In this document: one piece after another, positions 20,065 through 31,400 of the stretch | How the letters are laid out: every line of letters begins with the position of its first letter | Numbering within the stretch: the stretch's first letter is position 1 | Assembly (NCBI RefSeq): GCF_003970495.1 | Contig: NZ_RXWW01000034.1 | Span: forward strand, 1-62,381 | Reading direction: 5' to 3' | DNA from: Staphylococcus pasteuri | GTDB lineage: Bacteria; Bacillota; Bacilli; Staphylococcales; Staphylococcaceae | DNA: 62,381 nt | Program-made: the position numbers and the translations under genes | The notes under the pieces: generated by a model | The model's input: the letters and a program-made list of their open reading frames with translations, nothing else | Told to the model about the DNA's origin: nothing | Databases searched by the model: none

Positions 20065-21477
20065 TTATTTCCAGTTTATGGAACCCCAATACTTCTCATT
20101 TTTAATTTTTTCTTGTTTGTCTGTTATTTTACATAACGCACAATAGAAATATCCTGATGATGGATTAGTAGGATATTTGAACTTCGCCCACCAATAACCG
20201 TCTTTTTTAGTAATACTCACAAAGTCTACCCATTGATTGGATAACAACCAATCAGAACTAGGTACGACAGAACCTTTCACGCTTGGACTACGTCTTACTT
20301 TGATTGTTGTATTAGTAGTAAATCTACCTTTCCAATTCCATGTGATCTGTTTTTCTTTCTTTTTCTCTTTCGATTTCTTGAGTAATTTAGATTCTGTTTT
20401 CTTTTTACTAAATTTAGGACGTATAAACCACATTTGCGTGTCGTATTCGTGTTTACGACGTGTGACCGTTTCCCAACCGGTTCCATTATTGATTGGTCCA
20501 CTTGTCCAACCACCACCGAGCCAGTTTTGTTCAAGTACAACGATGTAATCAAGTGTAGCCTCAACGACCCAAGCTACATGACCCCAACCATCGCCCATTT
20601 GTTCGCCCCAAACGACTAAATCACCTGGTTTAGCTAAAAAGCTAGGCGTGTTTTTGAATACTGTAGCCTCACTTTTAAATTTATCTTTATTATAAGCATT
20701 AAAAGGAATATCTTTCGCTCCATTACCTTTAAGACCATGACCAAATAATTTGTCCCAACCTACGTTTGCGTAATCGAAACATTGAAAAGCTGCGTATAAA
20801 TCATAATCATATTGTTTATCTACTGTAGATTTTAACCATTTTACGAATTCATCACGTGTAAATGATGTCGCACCTTTTTCTACTTTCACTGGTGTAGCTT
20901 TAACTTTTACGTTTTGTTTGTAGTATTTAGCTACTAACTTATCAAGATTTGATGTATTTCTACCATACCCCGATGCCTCTAATGCATTGCCTGGATCTTG
21001 TTTACCTGCTTGAATATCTTGATGCCCCGGCATTCTAGTTTTGTAATCAATATGCCAATATTCTGCAAGATATGCTAATATTCTAGCACCGTTATCTAAC
21101 GTTTTTCTACTACGTTCTTTATCACTGAAATAACATATTTCGACACCTATCGCTACATCATTAGCGTCTCTGTTGTACCAAATGTTATCTGTAGGGGCGT
21201 CATAGAGTACATGCCAAGCTTTCTCTGTTGTTGGTATACAAATGATACATTCTTTATCGTCAACGAATATATGAGCACTAGCTACGTTATTCCAAGGTAT
21301 ATTATAAGTGTTTTCATAATAGGTCACATTCGATTGAGCAGTTGTATTAATATTACCAGTATCATGTGCAACGATGAATTGTGGTTTTCCACCATCCATT
21401 GTTTCGCCATATCGGCGCGTTCCTTTTGTTAGTAATTGATATCTTACTTTAACACCTTTCCAATTCTCTGTAGCCAT
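20065..21477 (-). CDS. Phage endolysin: N-acetylmuramoyl-L-alanine amidase + CHAP + SH3b
   Basis: Peptidoglycan hydrolase released through the holin to lyse the cell. The 470 residues show Amidase_2 first (about 30-170; zinc ligands in FIVAHDTG and MPGHQDIQ). A CHAP domain follows (about 210-345; catalytic Cys in FQCFDYAN and His in GWGHVAWV), then a Lys-rich linker and a C-terminal SH3b cell-wall-binding domain (about 390-455, [16 protein letters not shown]). Most S. aureus phage lysins have CHAP first, so the order amidase-CHAP-SH3b is a variant. The ATG at 21477 is chosen for its AGGAG. Holin lies 11 bases upstream. Confidence 0.92.
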   Translation of the reverse strand: MATENWKGVKVRYQLLTKGTRRYGETMDGGKPQFIVAHDTGNINTTAQSNVTYYENTYNIPWNNVASAHIFVDDKECIICIPTTEKAWHVLYDAPTDNIWYNRDANDVAIGVEICYFSDKERSRKTLDNGARILAYLAEYWHIDYKTRMPGHQDIQAGKQDPGNALEASGYGRNTSNLDKLVAKYYKQNVKVKATPVKVEKGATSFTRDEFVKWLKSTVDKQYDYDLYAAFQCFDYANVGWDKLFGHGLKGNGAKDIPFNAYNKDKFKSEATVFKNTPSFLAKPGDLVVWGEQMGDGWGHVAWVVEATLDYIVVLEQNWLGGGWTSGPINNGTGWETVTRRKHEYDTQMWFIRPKFSKKKTESKLLKKSKEKKKEKQITWNWKGRFTTNTTIKVRRSPSVKGSVVPSSDWLLSNQWVDFVSITKKDGYWWAKFKYPTNPSSGYFYCALCKITDKQEKIKNEKYWGSINWK

Positions 21478-21488
21478 TGATAACACTC

Positions 21489-21740
21489 CTATTTTAAATT
21501 ATTTTCTTTTAAGTATTCTTCTTGCGCTTTTGAATGCGAGTGAATAACATATGTGTTTTTATAGACGCCATATATCGCAATTACAAAAGGTACTATTGAC
21601 GTAGCGAAGTTTTGCCATGCGTCTAATTTATCGGGCATTAAAAAAGGAACTTCTATACCACTTGCTTTTAATGCAAGGTATAAAGCCCCTAACATACCAC
21701 CAAATAATCCAATGTATTGTTTTAATTTATCTGCAGTCAT
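21489..21740 (-). CDS. Phage holin (phi LC3 type)
   Basis: Holins form the membrane lesion that lets endolysin reach the wall. From ATG 21740 (behind AAAGGAGC) the product is 83 residues. It has a hydrophobic segment at about 9-27 ([19 protein letters not shown]) and a second at about 48-66 ([20 protein letters not shown]), with a charged tail. This is the class II plan common in staphylococcal phages. It lies just before the endolysin. Confidence 0.9.
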   Translation of the reverse strand: MTADKLKQYIGLFGGMLGALYLALKASGIEVPFLMPDKLDAWQNFATSIVPFVIAIYGVYKNTYVIHSHSKAQEEYLKENNLK

Positions 21741-21762
21741 CTGTTTATGCTCCTTTTGAGTA

Positions 21763-21790
21763 AAATAAAAAGCCGGCATAACGCCGACTT
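21763..21790 (-). terminator. Hairpin between DUF2951 gene and holin
   Basis: AAGTCGGC/GCCGGCTT stem followed by TTTATTTT on the minus strand. It could separate late tail transcripts from the holin-endolysin pair. Confidence 0.7.
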
Positions 21791-22191
21791 TACTTAAATA
21801 ATATAGGTGCTAGTCCAATTGCTGCAGATAATAAACCAAATATACCTGTTACAATTGCAGTAGCTATACCTACATTGAATGTTTGTTTTTTAGTTAATAT
21901 TTGACTGAAACTTTTTATTTGTTCGTCGTGACCTTTAACTTCATACCTCAAGTCGTTAACTTCTGATACGAAATCTGTCATTTTATCACTAATCTTTTCT
22001 AAATGACTTTCTTGTTTCTTTTGTGATTCATAGGTTTGTTCTTGAATTACCGTTTGTTTATCCACTTTGTTATTCAAACTACTAATTGCCTCTGTGTGTT
22101 TTCTATCGTTCTCGTTGATTCTTTCATATATCTTACCTGTGTTACGCTCCCATTCATGTCGCAACACATATTTTTCATCGTTTTCGGACAA
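21790..22191 (-). CDS. DUF2951-type phage protein
   Basis: The 133-residue product has a long coiled-coil region (about 15-105, with ISSLNNKVDKQ and HDEQIKSFSQIL) and a C-terminal transmembrane helix (about 108-131, GIATAIVTGIFGLLSAAIGLA). This matches the DUF2951 / XhlA-like proteins found just before holins in staphylococcal phages; a role as a lysis accessory or tail-to-membrane factor is proposed for the group. It overlaps the upstream membrane-protein gene by 17 bases. Confidence 0.8.
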   Translation of the reverse strand: MSENDEKYVLRHEWERNTGKIYERINENDRKHTEAISSLNNKVDKQTVIQEQTYESQKKQESHLEKISDKMTDFVSEVNDLRYEVKGHDEQIKSFSQILTKKQTFNVGIATAIVTGIFGLLSAAIGLAPILFK

Positions 22192-22594
22192 TGCCTATCA
22201 CTCCAAGCACACAAATTATAAAATTTAGCACTGCAAGTGTGGAAAATTGCAATGGTGTAAGCCAATTAATAGCATGAAATATACTTGCCGATGTCATTAA
22301 GAAGTAGAACAAACCATTACCTGCACCGCCCAACATAATTAAATAATTAAAAGTATTATTCATTTCTCTTTTAGGTAAGAAAAAAGGAGCGATGATCAAC
22401 ATTAAACTAAATACCATACCAAGAATACCCCATACCCAAATAGGCATGATGTTATGAAGTGCTACATAGAACTGTGAATCGTCTAATATATCTTCTTGTT
22501 CTTTTGCCCAAAAGAAACCTCTTTCGAACATAAGTATCCCAAAGCCCATATATAAGATTACTTTATGGATATAATCAAAATAAGTCTTTTTCAA
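22175..22594 (-). CDS. Phage four-helix membrane protein
   Basis: The 139-residue product has hydrophobic segments at about 9-27, 52-72, 83-105 and 113-135, with an acidic loop (KEQEDILDDSQ) between the first two. It ends in RKR. No named family is recognised. It sits between tail and lysis genes and is coupled to the DUF2951 gene. It may be a holin-like or inner-membrane lysis accessory, but position is the only evidence. Confidence 0.65.
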   Translation of the reverse strand: MKKTYFDYIHKVILYMGFGILMFERGFFWAKEQEDILDDSQFYVALHNIMPIWVWGILGMVFSLMLIIAPFFLPKREMNNTFNYLIMLGGAGNGLFYFLMTSASIFHAINWLTPLQFSTLAVLNFIICVLGVIGIVRKR

Positions 22595-22619
22595 TTTAGC
22601 ACCTCTTTGTTTTCAAAAA

Positions 22620-22647
22620 TAAAACCACAAGCATTAAACTTGTGGTT
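22620..22647 (-). terminator. Hairpin at the 3' end of the following tail gene
   Basis: AACCACAAG/CTTGTGGTT pairs and is followed by TTATTTT on the minus strand. The stem overlaps the last codons of the 22634-22921 gene. Confidence 0.65.
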
Positions 22648-22921
22648 CCTCTGTATAATTAATATCTATAATTTCTTTAGCTACTTTAATTGTCATTAAT
22701 TCTTGAACTATACCAAATTCATGATTCAATTCATTCAATGCATTTAATCTTGAAGCTAACTTATCTGCTTTATCCTTTTCTACAACTTTATAAGCAGATG
22801 ATGTGTTAACACTTGGGAAGAATTGTCCACGATAATCAATACTTAACGCAGTTTCTACACCTTTTTCATTTACCTGTACTAAAATATAATTTTCTTTTTT
22901 ATTTACTACTTCATTCGCCAT
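22634..22921 (-). CDS. Phage tail-region protein of unknown function
   Basis: The 95-residue soluble product is mixed in charge. It has a likely beta-rich N-terminal half (YILVQVNEKGVETALSIDYRGQFF) and a helical C-terminal half. An AGGAGG Shine-Dalgarno lies in front of the ATG. It lies between the tail fibre genes and the lysis genes, where phages keep small baseplate or chaperone-type proteins. Not recognised by family. Confidence 0.65.
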   Translation of the reverse strand: MANEVVNKKENYILVQVNEKGVETALSIDYRGQFFPSVNTSSAYKVVEKDKADKLASRLNALNELNHEFGIVQELMTIKVAKEIIDINYTEEPQV

Positions 22922-22953
22922 TTTAATGACCTCCTAAAATTTTGTATAAAAAT

Positions 22954-22982
22954 AGTGCTAAGGATTACTCTTCCTCAGCACT
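22954..22982 (-). terminator. Hairpin after the small coiled-coil gene
   Basis: AGTGCTGAGGA and TCCTTAGCACT pair and are followed by ATTTTT on the minus strand. The stem overlaps the stop of the 22965-23111 gene. Confidence 0.65.
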
Positions 22983-23111
22983 TTCATTTTGTTCTTGAAT
23001 GATTGCTTTTAACATTGCGTTTTCTTGCGTTAGTCTTGCCGCTTCCTGTGTTAGAAAGTCTATTGTTAGTTGTGGATTAGCTTGTAATTGATTGTTATTG
23101 TTATCTTTCAT
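22965..23111 (-). CDS. Small coiled-coil phage protein
   Basis: A 48-residue frame, rich in Asn/Gln at the N-terminus (KDNNNNQLQANPQ), then a helix LTIDFLTQEAARLTQENAMLKAIIQEQNE. It begins inside the end of the large tail gene (11-base overlap) with TGGAGGAA in front of its ATG, so translation is coupled. It resembles the tiny XkdX-like or fibre-assembly proteins that follow receptor-binding genes, but the match is only by position and shape. Confidence 0.6.
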   Translation of the reverse strand: MKDNNNNQLQANPQLTIDFLTQEAARLTQENAMLKAIIQEQNESAEEE

Positions 23112-26100
23112 TGATTTGTTCCTCCAGTTTCTCAACTTTTTCGTTTAATTGTTGTATCGCTCTTAAAGACCATGACAACATTTCGTTAGTATTAACGCCA
23201 TCTTGTAGTATAAATTCGACTGGGGTATCATAGTTATCTCCAATAACAGGGCCATGATGAATTACTTCTTTTTCATCATCTTTATACTTATAACTATAGA
23301 GTTTTAGTTCGTTGCTCAACACTGATAATGCGTCATAATTCCATTCTTGAATTTCTTTTTTATACTTCTCACTTGAGGCTTTAATAAAGTCACTTGCTCT
23401 AACCGGTTTATACCCAGTGTCTCCACCATTCCAAAATAAATTGTTTGTTACACGTAACTCGTTTGACGACACCCCAATATAAAAGTCTTTACCATCCGTA
23501 TCATTAAGTCTTATTGAATTAGATTGAATATCTCTACATTGTAAATCTCTATAATTAGGATTTCCGTTATTGTAACTTAATTTATTAGTTATTCTTAACT
23601 TGTCATCGACACAAGCATATAAGTTTGAACTTTTAGCAAACCAATCACCTAATAAAGCTCTAGCATAGAAGTCTCCTGAGCCAATATTTCCATCTTTATC
23701 AGTTGCGTATACATAGTTCGTTTTTGGCGATTTATCAAATCTGATACCCGAACCAAAGTCATAAGGACTATTATTCGTACCAGTGATCAAACCATAGGAT
23801 AAAACACCATCGGTATCGGCTCCTGTATCATTATTTTTAACCCAAAATCTAAACTCATTGGTACCTGTTCTGTTATCTTTCATTGGTCTAACATAAACAG
23901 AACCGGAATTACTTTCAATATTAACAGTTAGGTTAGAGTTAAGAATTATTCTACTATAATCACTCTCTAATGCTACAGCTCCATAAGTCGAATGTAATCT
24001 AACACCTCTCGAACGATCATTATACTTAGTTGAATGAAACTCTAACGTTCCTGCAGTTTCATCTCCTGCACCACTCATCATTGTGGACAAACCTTTTTCT
24101 GTCATATATAAGTTATATCCTGTATCTTCATTTGAAGCCATAATATAACCATCTCTAATACCAACCGTTAAATTTGATGTGTCTGTTACGTTCGCCCAAG
24201 TTCTAGTGAAATAACCTTTAGATAAAATACGTTTATTTTGGATAGTAAGATAGGTCTTATCATCTCCACCACGAATACCTAATTTGTTTACATCTATATT
24301 TAAACCCTCATTTGAAAGGTTAAGTCTATTTACAATTTCATCTTTACCAACTTTGTTGTCTAACTTCTGTGTTGTCACATTAAAGTCTTTATTCACTGTG
24401 ATATCGACTTTATCGCCTTTCAACTTGATACCGTCACTACCAATATTCATTAATTGAATTGCGCCATTTTCGTCGTATGTGAATGTCATACCTGTAGCAA
24501 CATTGTTTGTGAAGTCCGATATGACTTTAGATAGCGTTTTTTTGCTAGAGTTGAGTTCTTCTTTAGTTGCACGTTGTTGTATATCTTTACCGTTTTGACT
24601 GATAGAAGTATTCATATTGGTAAGTTTGGTATCTGTTTCTTCCGGTGCTATATCATAATCAGTTGGAATAGTACCTTTTTCAAATTTAATTTTTGCATTT
24701 CTGATATCATCTAACGTCATTACAGAATTATCTGTATACCTAAATTGGAATTTTATTTTCTTGTATTCAGATTTAAATGCAAATGACAAACTTGGATTTA
24801 AATCTTTATATCCCGATGAATAGACAACGTTATTGTTATCATCATAAGCAAAGAGCCAACACTGAACTGTTTTACCAGTTATAGGGCTATTTATTTTAAT
24901 AATATAGTTTTCAGATTCTACATTTATAAAGTTAATATTTCTAACTCTGGTAGTAACAGAATTAGCAGGCGCTCCAGTCGTAACATTTAATAACCCAAAT
25001 TCTAAATTGTCATTTGCTAAATAATTTCTTCCACCTACTTTTAAATTACGATACTCACTTATACTGACTTTATCGCTAATTTGATTGCTTAATTGTAATC
25101 TTTCACTATCGGCACTATCCAGCCGTTGAACAATACCGTTTTGATCAGTTTGATAATCTATGCTTTTTACATAACTTTTCAACTGTTCTTCTGTGTCCTC
25201 ACGTGAAGCTTGAACGGCTTTCTCTATAACATCTGGTGTGCCGATCATATTGTTATTTTCATCAATAGTTAACCCAAATTTAGCAGCCACTTTATTCAAT
25301 GCGTCATTAAATTTCTCATCAGTATATTGGGATTGAAGTAACTGCAATCGTTTATCTGCAGAAAGTTGAGCGTCACGCATAGCTTTATATAAATTTTGTA
25401 ACTTTTGTCTATAGGAACTAAATTGACTTTGAACATCTATTAAAGCACCAATAGTAGCAGTATCTGGAGTCATAGCGTTTAAATCACTTTGAATACTTAG
25501 ATAGATTTCATCAATATTATTAATTTCAGTTTGAAGTTTGTTTTTAAGATCTGTATCAACCAAGTATTCACTGTTTAATACTTCGTTTGTATCATTCAAT
25601 ATCTTACTATGTTGAATTGAAAGGTTAGCAAATGTGTTTTGTAATTCACTTAGTAGAGCTTTCTCTCTCGTGATACCTCCGATTTTCTCAACATCATCTA
25701 CAGTTTCATTTAACCATTCACCATTCCAATAACGACGTAACACTGCAACATTAGGATTGCTCGTATCGTACCAAAGCATATCGTTAGCCGGATTTTCTGG
25801 TGGCGTATCTTGTTTGAATATCTTACGTTCAAAGTATTCTAATTGGCCTGCAACTAAATCATTAACAATTGTATTCATATTCGTTACGTTATCATTCAAT
25901 TTCTTACTTATATCGGCAAGTTTTTTATTGAATATATCTCGTAAACTACTTTCTTCATATTCAACCACATTCCCGAATTTATAACTACTTTCATCAGTGA
26001 GTAAATCATAATCTACACCAATGACTTCTGCTTCTATATAAAGCGGTGGTCTGAAATCTCTATCTTTAATACGCACAGTGTCGTGTAGCGAAACGACCAT

Positions 26101-26991
26101 TTCAGGATAATGTTTATGAATGTCTGTGGAAGTAATTTCATAACTGATTGCCGATTTATTACGTTTATTTAATTCTGTTTTAGCGAGTGTGGTTAAACGC
26201 TCATCAGTCATATTACTATCGTCTGATTCAGGCTCATATACACTCCATAAATAACGCCCAGGCAATCCAAACTGTGCCTGAGCGTCATCATCTGTAACTA
26301 TTTTTTCTAATCTTTGTCCAGTGTCGTTTTCAGGACCAATAGCAAATAATGCAGTCCGTACTTCTGACATATCAACGGTACGTGTCATTCCAGTTAAGTC
26401 TTTACCTTTAGTGATTTCTTTGCCTTTAAATAAGTTCTTTGGTTGCTTAAGTGATACATATCTATGCTCAACTGTATGTGAACCGAGTTCAATATAATAA
26501 TCTGCTACCATATTATACGTTGTGCATAACATGTTGATAACTTCATACGGCGTTGAATAAGATGTCCATGATGTTGTTCTCATACCACCATGTTCAGTGT
26601 CATCTGACATTTCCCAACCAGTATTACGCAGCGTCTCATTCAAGGCTTGAGACGTGCTATACGAACTATATTTCCCAGGTTTAATTGGACGTGATTTGTC
26701 GATATCTTCTAAATATGATGCATTACTTTCTACATCAGTTGTACCATCAAAGTTATCTACCACATGAGAAATAATGAACTCACGATAAACACCATTATTA
26801 TCTTGTACAATAATACGATTACGTTCACGCAAATGTTCAGCACGATCATTTAACATTGTGAAATCGAATGTTTCTGATTTTTCTTCGGCGTTGGTACTCA
26901 TCACTGCATTTAATAATGCGCCGTCATCACGACTAATATAATCAATGATTTTGTCATTGAAATCTAAAATATGAATGCCTGTATGTTTCAT
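23101..26991 (-). CDS. Tail protein: prophage endopeptidase-type tail domain with C-terminal S74 chaperone
   Basis: The 1296-residue product begins with a Prophage_tail-type domain (about 1-360, including the hub-like region up to SYKFGNVVEY). Coiled-coil stretches follow (about 370-480 and 580-650), then a carbohydrate-module-like segment (NINFINVESENYIIKI), and a beta-repeat region (about 830-1190). It ends with an intramolecular chaperone of the S74 type (about 1195-1296). In that part SSEKYKKEIQEW, the DDEKEVIHHGPVIGDNY region and EMLSWSLRAIQQLNEKVEKLEEQI are typical. Such domains trimerise fibres and then cleave themselves off. It probably combines tail hub/lysin and receptor-binding parts at the tail tip. 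Confidence 0.82.
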   Translation of the reverse strand: MKHTGIHILDFNDKIIDYISRDDGALLNAVMSTNAEEKSETFDFTMLNDRAEHLRERNRIIVQDNNGVYREFIISHVVDNFDGTTDVESNASYLEDIDKSRPIKPGKYSSYSTSQALNETLRNTGWEMSDDTEHGGMRTTSWTSYSTPYEVINMLCTTYNMVADYYIELGSHTVEHRYVSLKQPKNLFKGKEITKGKDLTGMTRTVDMSEVRTALFAIGPENDTGQRLEKIVTDDDAQAQFGLPGRYLWSVYEPESDDSNMTDERLTTLAKTELNKRNKSAISYEITSTDIHKHYPEMVVSLHDTVRIKDRDFRPPLYIEAEVIGVDYDLLTDESSYKFGNVVEYEESSLRDIFNKKLADISKKLNDNVTNMNTIVNDLVAGQLEYFERKIFKQDTPPENPANDMLWYDTSNPNVAVLRRYWNGEWLNETVDDVEKIGGITREKALLSELQNTFANLSIQHSKILNDTNEVLNSEYLVDTDLKNKLQTEINNIDEIYLSIQSDLNAMTPDTATIGALIDVQSQFSSYRQKLQNLYKAMRDAQLSADKRLQLLQSQYTDEKFNDALNKVAAKFGLTIDENNNMIGTPDVIEKAVQASREDTEEQLKSYVKSIDYQTDQNGIVQRLDSADSERLQLSNQISDKVSISEYRNLKVGGRNYLANDNLEFGLLNVTTGAPANSVTTRVRNINFINVESENYIIKINSPITGKTVQCWLFAYDDNNNVVYSSGYKDLNPSLSFAFKSEYKKIKFQFRYTDNSVMTLDDIRNAKIKFEKGTIPTDYDIAPEETDTKLTNMNTSISQNGKDIQQRATKEELNSSKKTLSKVISDFTNNVATGMTFTYDENGAIQLMNIGSDGIKLKGDKVDITVNKDFNVTTQKLDNKVGKDEIVNRLNLSNEGLNIDVNKLGIRGGDDKTYLTIQNKRILSKGYFTRTWANVTDTSNLTVGIRDGYIMASNEDTGYNLYMTEKGLSTMMSGAGDETAGTLEFHSTKYNDRSRGVRLHSTYGAVALESDYSRIILNSNLTVNIESNSGSVYVRPMKDNRTGTNEFRFWVKNNDTGADTDGVLSYGLITGTNNSPYDFGSGIRFDKSPKTNYVYATDKDGNIGSGDFYARALLGDWFAKSSNLYACVDDKLRITNKLSYNNGNPNYRDLQCRDIQSNSIRLNDTDGKDFYIGVSSNELRVTNNLFWNGGDTGYKPVRASDFIKASSEKYKKEIQEWNYDALSVLSNELKLYSYKYKDDEKEVIHHGPVIGDNYDTPVEFILQDGVNTNEMLSWSLRAIQQLNEKVEKLEEQINER

Positions 26992-27003
26992 TTTGTCACC
27001 TCC

Positions 27004-28494
27004 TTATAAATATCTATCTTGCCAATAAACGGTAGTATCAAAAGTTTTTTCTGGATAGATGATACATTCGTTATAACCACTATTGATATTAAAAAAATCA
27101 CTACCAAACGTTTTTAAATCAAGTGATGGATCTTCATTAATCGTCACAGTTTTATCTTGTGTATTAATGTTAATCACATCACCTTTTTTAATTATCATGT
27201 CACGTGCTTTAGGCGGTTTAGGTAACTTCTCATGAGTGTAACTACCTAAAATATATGTTGGCATATGATAATTCGTACCGTTTTTTGCAGTATAAACACT
27301 TACGGCCGCGATAGGACGTTGATAAAATTTACCACTGTCTTCCCATTGTTTTTCATTTACATCAACTGGAATAACACGCTTAGGATATTCGAGCTCTTTA
27401 TATTTCCATGTTTTGATTTTAAAGGTTGTACCTGCACGTTCTAATCGCATGTATATGACAATGTCATCCCATTTATAAAACATAGGTGAGTTCGTATATT
27501 CGTAAATCTTTTTCTGTTGACCTAACTGATCAAATAATGTAATTACAATACCACCAATCGCTTGGCTTGCTCTAGTATTTCGGTAGCCGATACTAGCAAT
27601 TAGGCGATTGTCTGTATCATATAAGTATTGAGCACAATGTGTAGAACCTTTTTTCTTTTGATTCACATGAATTTTACAAGTGGAAACAAAATCTTGTGCA
27701 GATTTACCAAAACTGTGTTTATATTCTGCGCCATTCCAACCTGTTGTCGATGTGATACTATCTTGTTTTAATTTAAATGCATCGTTTGATGAACTCATTT
27801 CAAAACTACCACCATTGGTACCGCCTGTGTAATTATCATTGATGGTGCTCCCTGATTGTTTTCCCCAACCTGTAAAAGCTCGCATCTCATTATTCCAAAG
27901 AATTGGAGAGTAATCTTCAACTGGTTTATCCAAGTCATCGTCGCCAATCATGAAGTAATCTTCATCGTTCTTAGTAATCATATAATAACTTGCATTTTGT
28001 AATGCTGTTGCTTGAATAATTACTGGACTATCTGCGGTTCCTGTACTAACTGCACTGACTTGGTCTGAAATGGCAGTGTTTTTGGTGCCTTTAACGGCGT
28101 ATTTGTAAGGGTCTGCTAAGACAACAGAAATTGTAAAAGAATAAAATCCATATTTATCTTTTTTTAATTCTATAGGGCCTTCAAAATATGCATTCCAGTA
28201 CCAATCTTGTTAAGTAAATTGCAGTGGAACTGATTCCTCATAATTAAAGAATCGAACTAATTCATTTAACACATCATCATGCGTTTTAATACCACCATGA
28301 GATAAGTAGTCATTATGAACGATCAATGGTAACTCAAATTTGATTTCTTTTAAGTTTCTATTCTTAACAATACTTCCTGGACGACCTGCAACCTCTTCGG
28401 TTTCTAATGCAAAATTAAAAGAGGGTATTTTAAACCCTCTTTCAACAACTAACCATAGAAGTGTTTTGTTATTAACTTTGATTGTATCAAGCAT
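27004..28494 (-). pseudogene. Distal tail protein (Dit) with internal stop codon
   Basis: Dit forms the hexameric hub linking the tail tube to the tip. The frame starts at 28494 and reads 94 residues (LDTIKVNNKTLLWLVVERGF ... ESVPLQF). It meets TAA at 28210-28212 and then stays open in the same frame to 27004. The continuation begins QDWYWNAYFEGPIELKKD and FYSFTISVVLADPYKYAV, exactly where sipho-tail proteins continue. Joined, it would be about 496 residues, a normal length. A re-start at an ATG at 27981 would yield a 325-residue C-terminal fragment without the ring-forming N-domain. So a single base change probably disabled the gene, unless the stop is read through or is a sequencing error. 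Confidence 0.8.
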
Positions 28495-31400
28495 TATCTA
28501 ACCTCCCCTGGTTTAAAATTTTGCTTTCTTGATTTCTGTCTTTCATATTTATCTATACTGTTAAACACTTGTCTTTCATGAGTGAATTGATCAATAGCAG
28601 GTTTGAAGTCCTTATCTGCAATAGCTTGATTGCTAGTAACTAACTGTGTAAGTAATGCTATTTGTTCTTGTTGTTGTGCAACCATTTGCATAAGTATCGA
28701 ACTATCATCACTACCACTATTAATATTAGGTAATTGGTTAGGACGTTTATTACTACTTGTATTAGAACGACCTCTTTGGATATCTTGAGCGGCTAAAGCC
28801 AACATTTTCATGGCATCTCCACGTCGTGATGGATCTGTTGGGATTATCCATTCTGGATACCCACCTTCTGCAATGTTATACCAACCTGCATTTTTGATTA
28901 AGCCTCCTGTAGCAAATCTACGATGTCCACTAGGACCCCAACCTGAACGTCCGTAAGGTAAATCTCTACGCCAATTTGAGTTATTGAAGAATGCTAATAA
29001 TTGATCGTAACCATTTTTAATATTTTTATGACCTCTTACTGCATAACTTCTGAATGTACTAGGCACATATTGAAGTAATCCTTGTGCAGGTGTACCACGT
29101 AAGTTGTTTATATCACCAATATTACCTTGAGTAACACCTGCGTTACCATTTGACTCACGTTGAATTTGAGCGATGATACCATTCAATTCTCTTCCTGAAA
29201 GGTTTACTTTCATGCGTTTAGCTGCACGTCGAATATCACCTCTCCATTTGGAAGCAGCTTTATTTTGACCGCCACCTCCACCACCATTATGTTTTTTCAA
29301 CCAACTTGTAGGGTCTTTTGCTACTCCACCCCACTGCATTTCATAGTGTAAATGAAGTCCAGTAGAGCTGCCTGCACCTTGTCCGTCTTCTGCAGGACTA
29401 CCACCTGATATACCTAAGTAGGTTCCTGGATGTACTTTTTTGGTACCTGTAAATGCTAGTTTGTGCAAGTGACCATAGATAGACTTAACATTACCGTTGG
29501 TTACTTCCATATGGTTACCAAAACCACCACTCCAGCCTTGGAAAGCTCGAGCAGTACCTGACATCGTTGAATAAACTTTGTCATGTTTATAGTTAATATC
29601 TAAACCATGGTGTGGACGTGGGAATGGATATCCAGCTTTTGCAGCTTCAGCAGCAGTTCTTGCAAATCCAAAGTTGATACCTTTAGATAAGTCAATGTAA
29701 CCACCGTCGCCACCACCACTATCTTCTAGCCATTCTCCAATTTTTTTAGTAGCAGCTTCTTTAAGTTTTTTAAACATACCAGTCATCATATTGTATGGTA
29801 GTTCGGCGGCCTTACTTATACCGAAACTATCCTTACTAATACCAAAACCTTGAAGGACTTTATTAAGTAATTTCCCTGGATGTTCTATGTAGTCCAACAC
29901 ATCACCAACAGATTTTTTTAGCCAGTCTTTACCTTTACCTGCAGTTTCTAGTGTTTTATCTACAATAGCTTTCCCGCTTTTAACAACCTTACCTGTAATG
30001 GCACTAGCTTCTTTGCCTACATTACCAACAGTTTTCTTAACATTTCCCATTACATCGCCGACAACACTATCGCCGTGTTTATGTTTTTTAGGTTTCTTAC
30101 CTCCACCTAATAAATTAAAACCAGTGCCGCCTGCAAATCTAGGTAATGAGCCTTTAGAAAATTGAGGGTTACTATTTAAAATACTATGTGTTTGAGCTCC
30201 ATTTAATACTGATGAGCCTTTAGGTAAGAAAGCTGTTGTATCTCTATTAGGTGTGATAGCAGTTTTTCCATTAGGGTAACGTATCATTTCATGTCGGAAG
30301 CCACCTGGACCATTTCCTCGACCTTTATCTCCAACTGTAGCAAATGTATCGCGATTAATTTTTCCATTAGTTACAACATTTTGAGTATGAGTAGATTCAG
30401 TACCAGTGTGTAATTTAATGTATGGCAATTTATCCATACTTAATTTTCCAGCTACCCAGTTAACACCTTTGATTAATTTATTTAATCCACCTTTAACACC
30501 ACTGACCATGCCACCGATATGGCTTTTAATTCTTCCGATTAAAGTTTTTAATCCACTAGCCATATTTCTGAATGTATTTCTAACACTGCTCCATAAACTT
30601 TTTGCAAGACCAGTTACAGAATTTTTTATACCTTTCCATTTAGAAATGGTATCACTTTTTACTCTACCGAATATGCTACTTGTACCACTTTTTAAACGAT
30701 TCCATGTATTTTTAACGCCACTCCAAAGGTTTTTAGCGTAATTTATTACAGAATTTTTGATATTTTTCCAAGTTTTAGTAAGCCAACCACGTAATTTACC
30801 AAATACCGATTTAGTATTGTTCCATAAATTATTATAGTATCTTTTTACACCGTTAAATAAACCTTTAGCAAAATTAACAACTTTATTTTTTATATAACCC
30901 CATACTTTAACAGAAAAGTTTTTTATATTATTAAATACACGCTTTACAAAGTTCCATGTACCAGTAAACGCACGTTTTACACCATTATAAAGGCCTTTTG
31001 CTAAAGCAATAACCTTATTCTTAATATACGTCCATACTTTGATTGTAAAATTACGGATAGCACCAAATATCTTTTTAATTGTTCCCCAAAGATTATTAAA
31101 CGCACGTTTTACACCAGTACTTAAAGCTTTGGCTAAAGCAATAACTTTGTTTTTGATGTAGCTCCAAACCGAAACAATCCAACCGCGTAAAGTGGTAATA
31201 ATTTTACGTACTCCGTTAGATAAACCTCGTATAGCTCCAACAACACCGTTTTTAATTGCATTCCAAACGCGAATAGAAACTGCTTTAATGAAATTCCAAG
31301 CACTAACGATAAAAGATCTTAATCCACCTATTACACGCTTAGCAATAGCAATCATTAATCGTATTATACCAACTATTGCATTTTTGATTCCGTTCCAAAT

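Noticed and set aside
20237..20619. ORFs on both strands over the endolysin C-terminus
   Set aside because: Out of frame with a gene whose CHAP and SH3b motifs are continuous.
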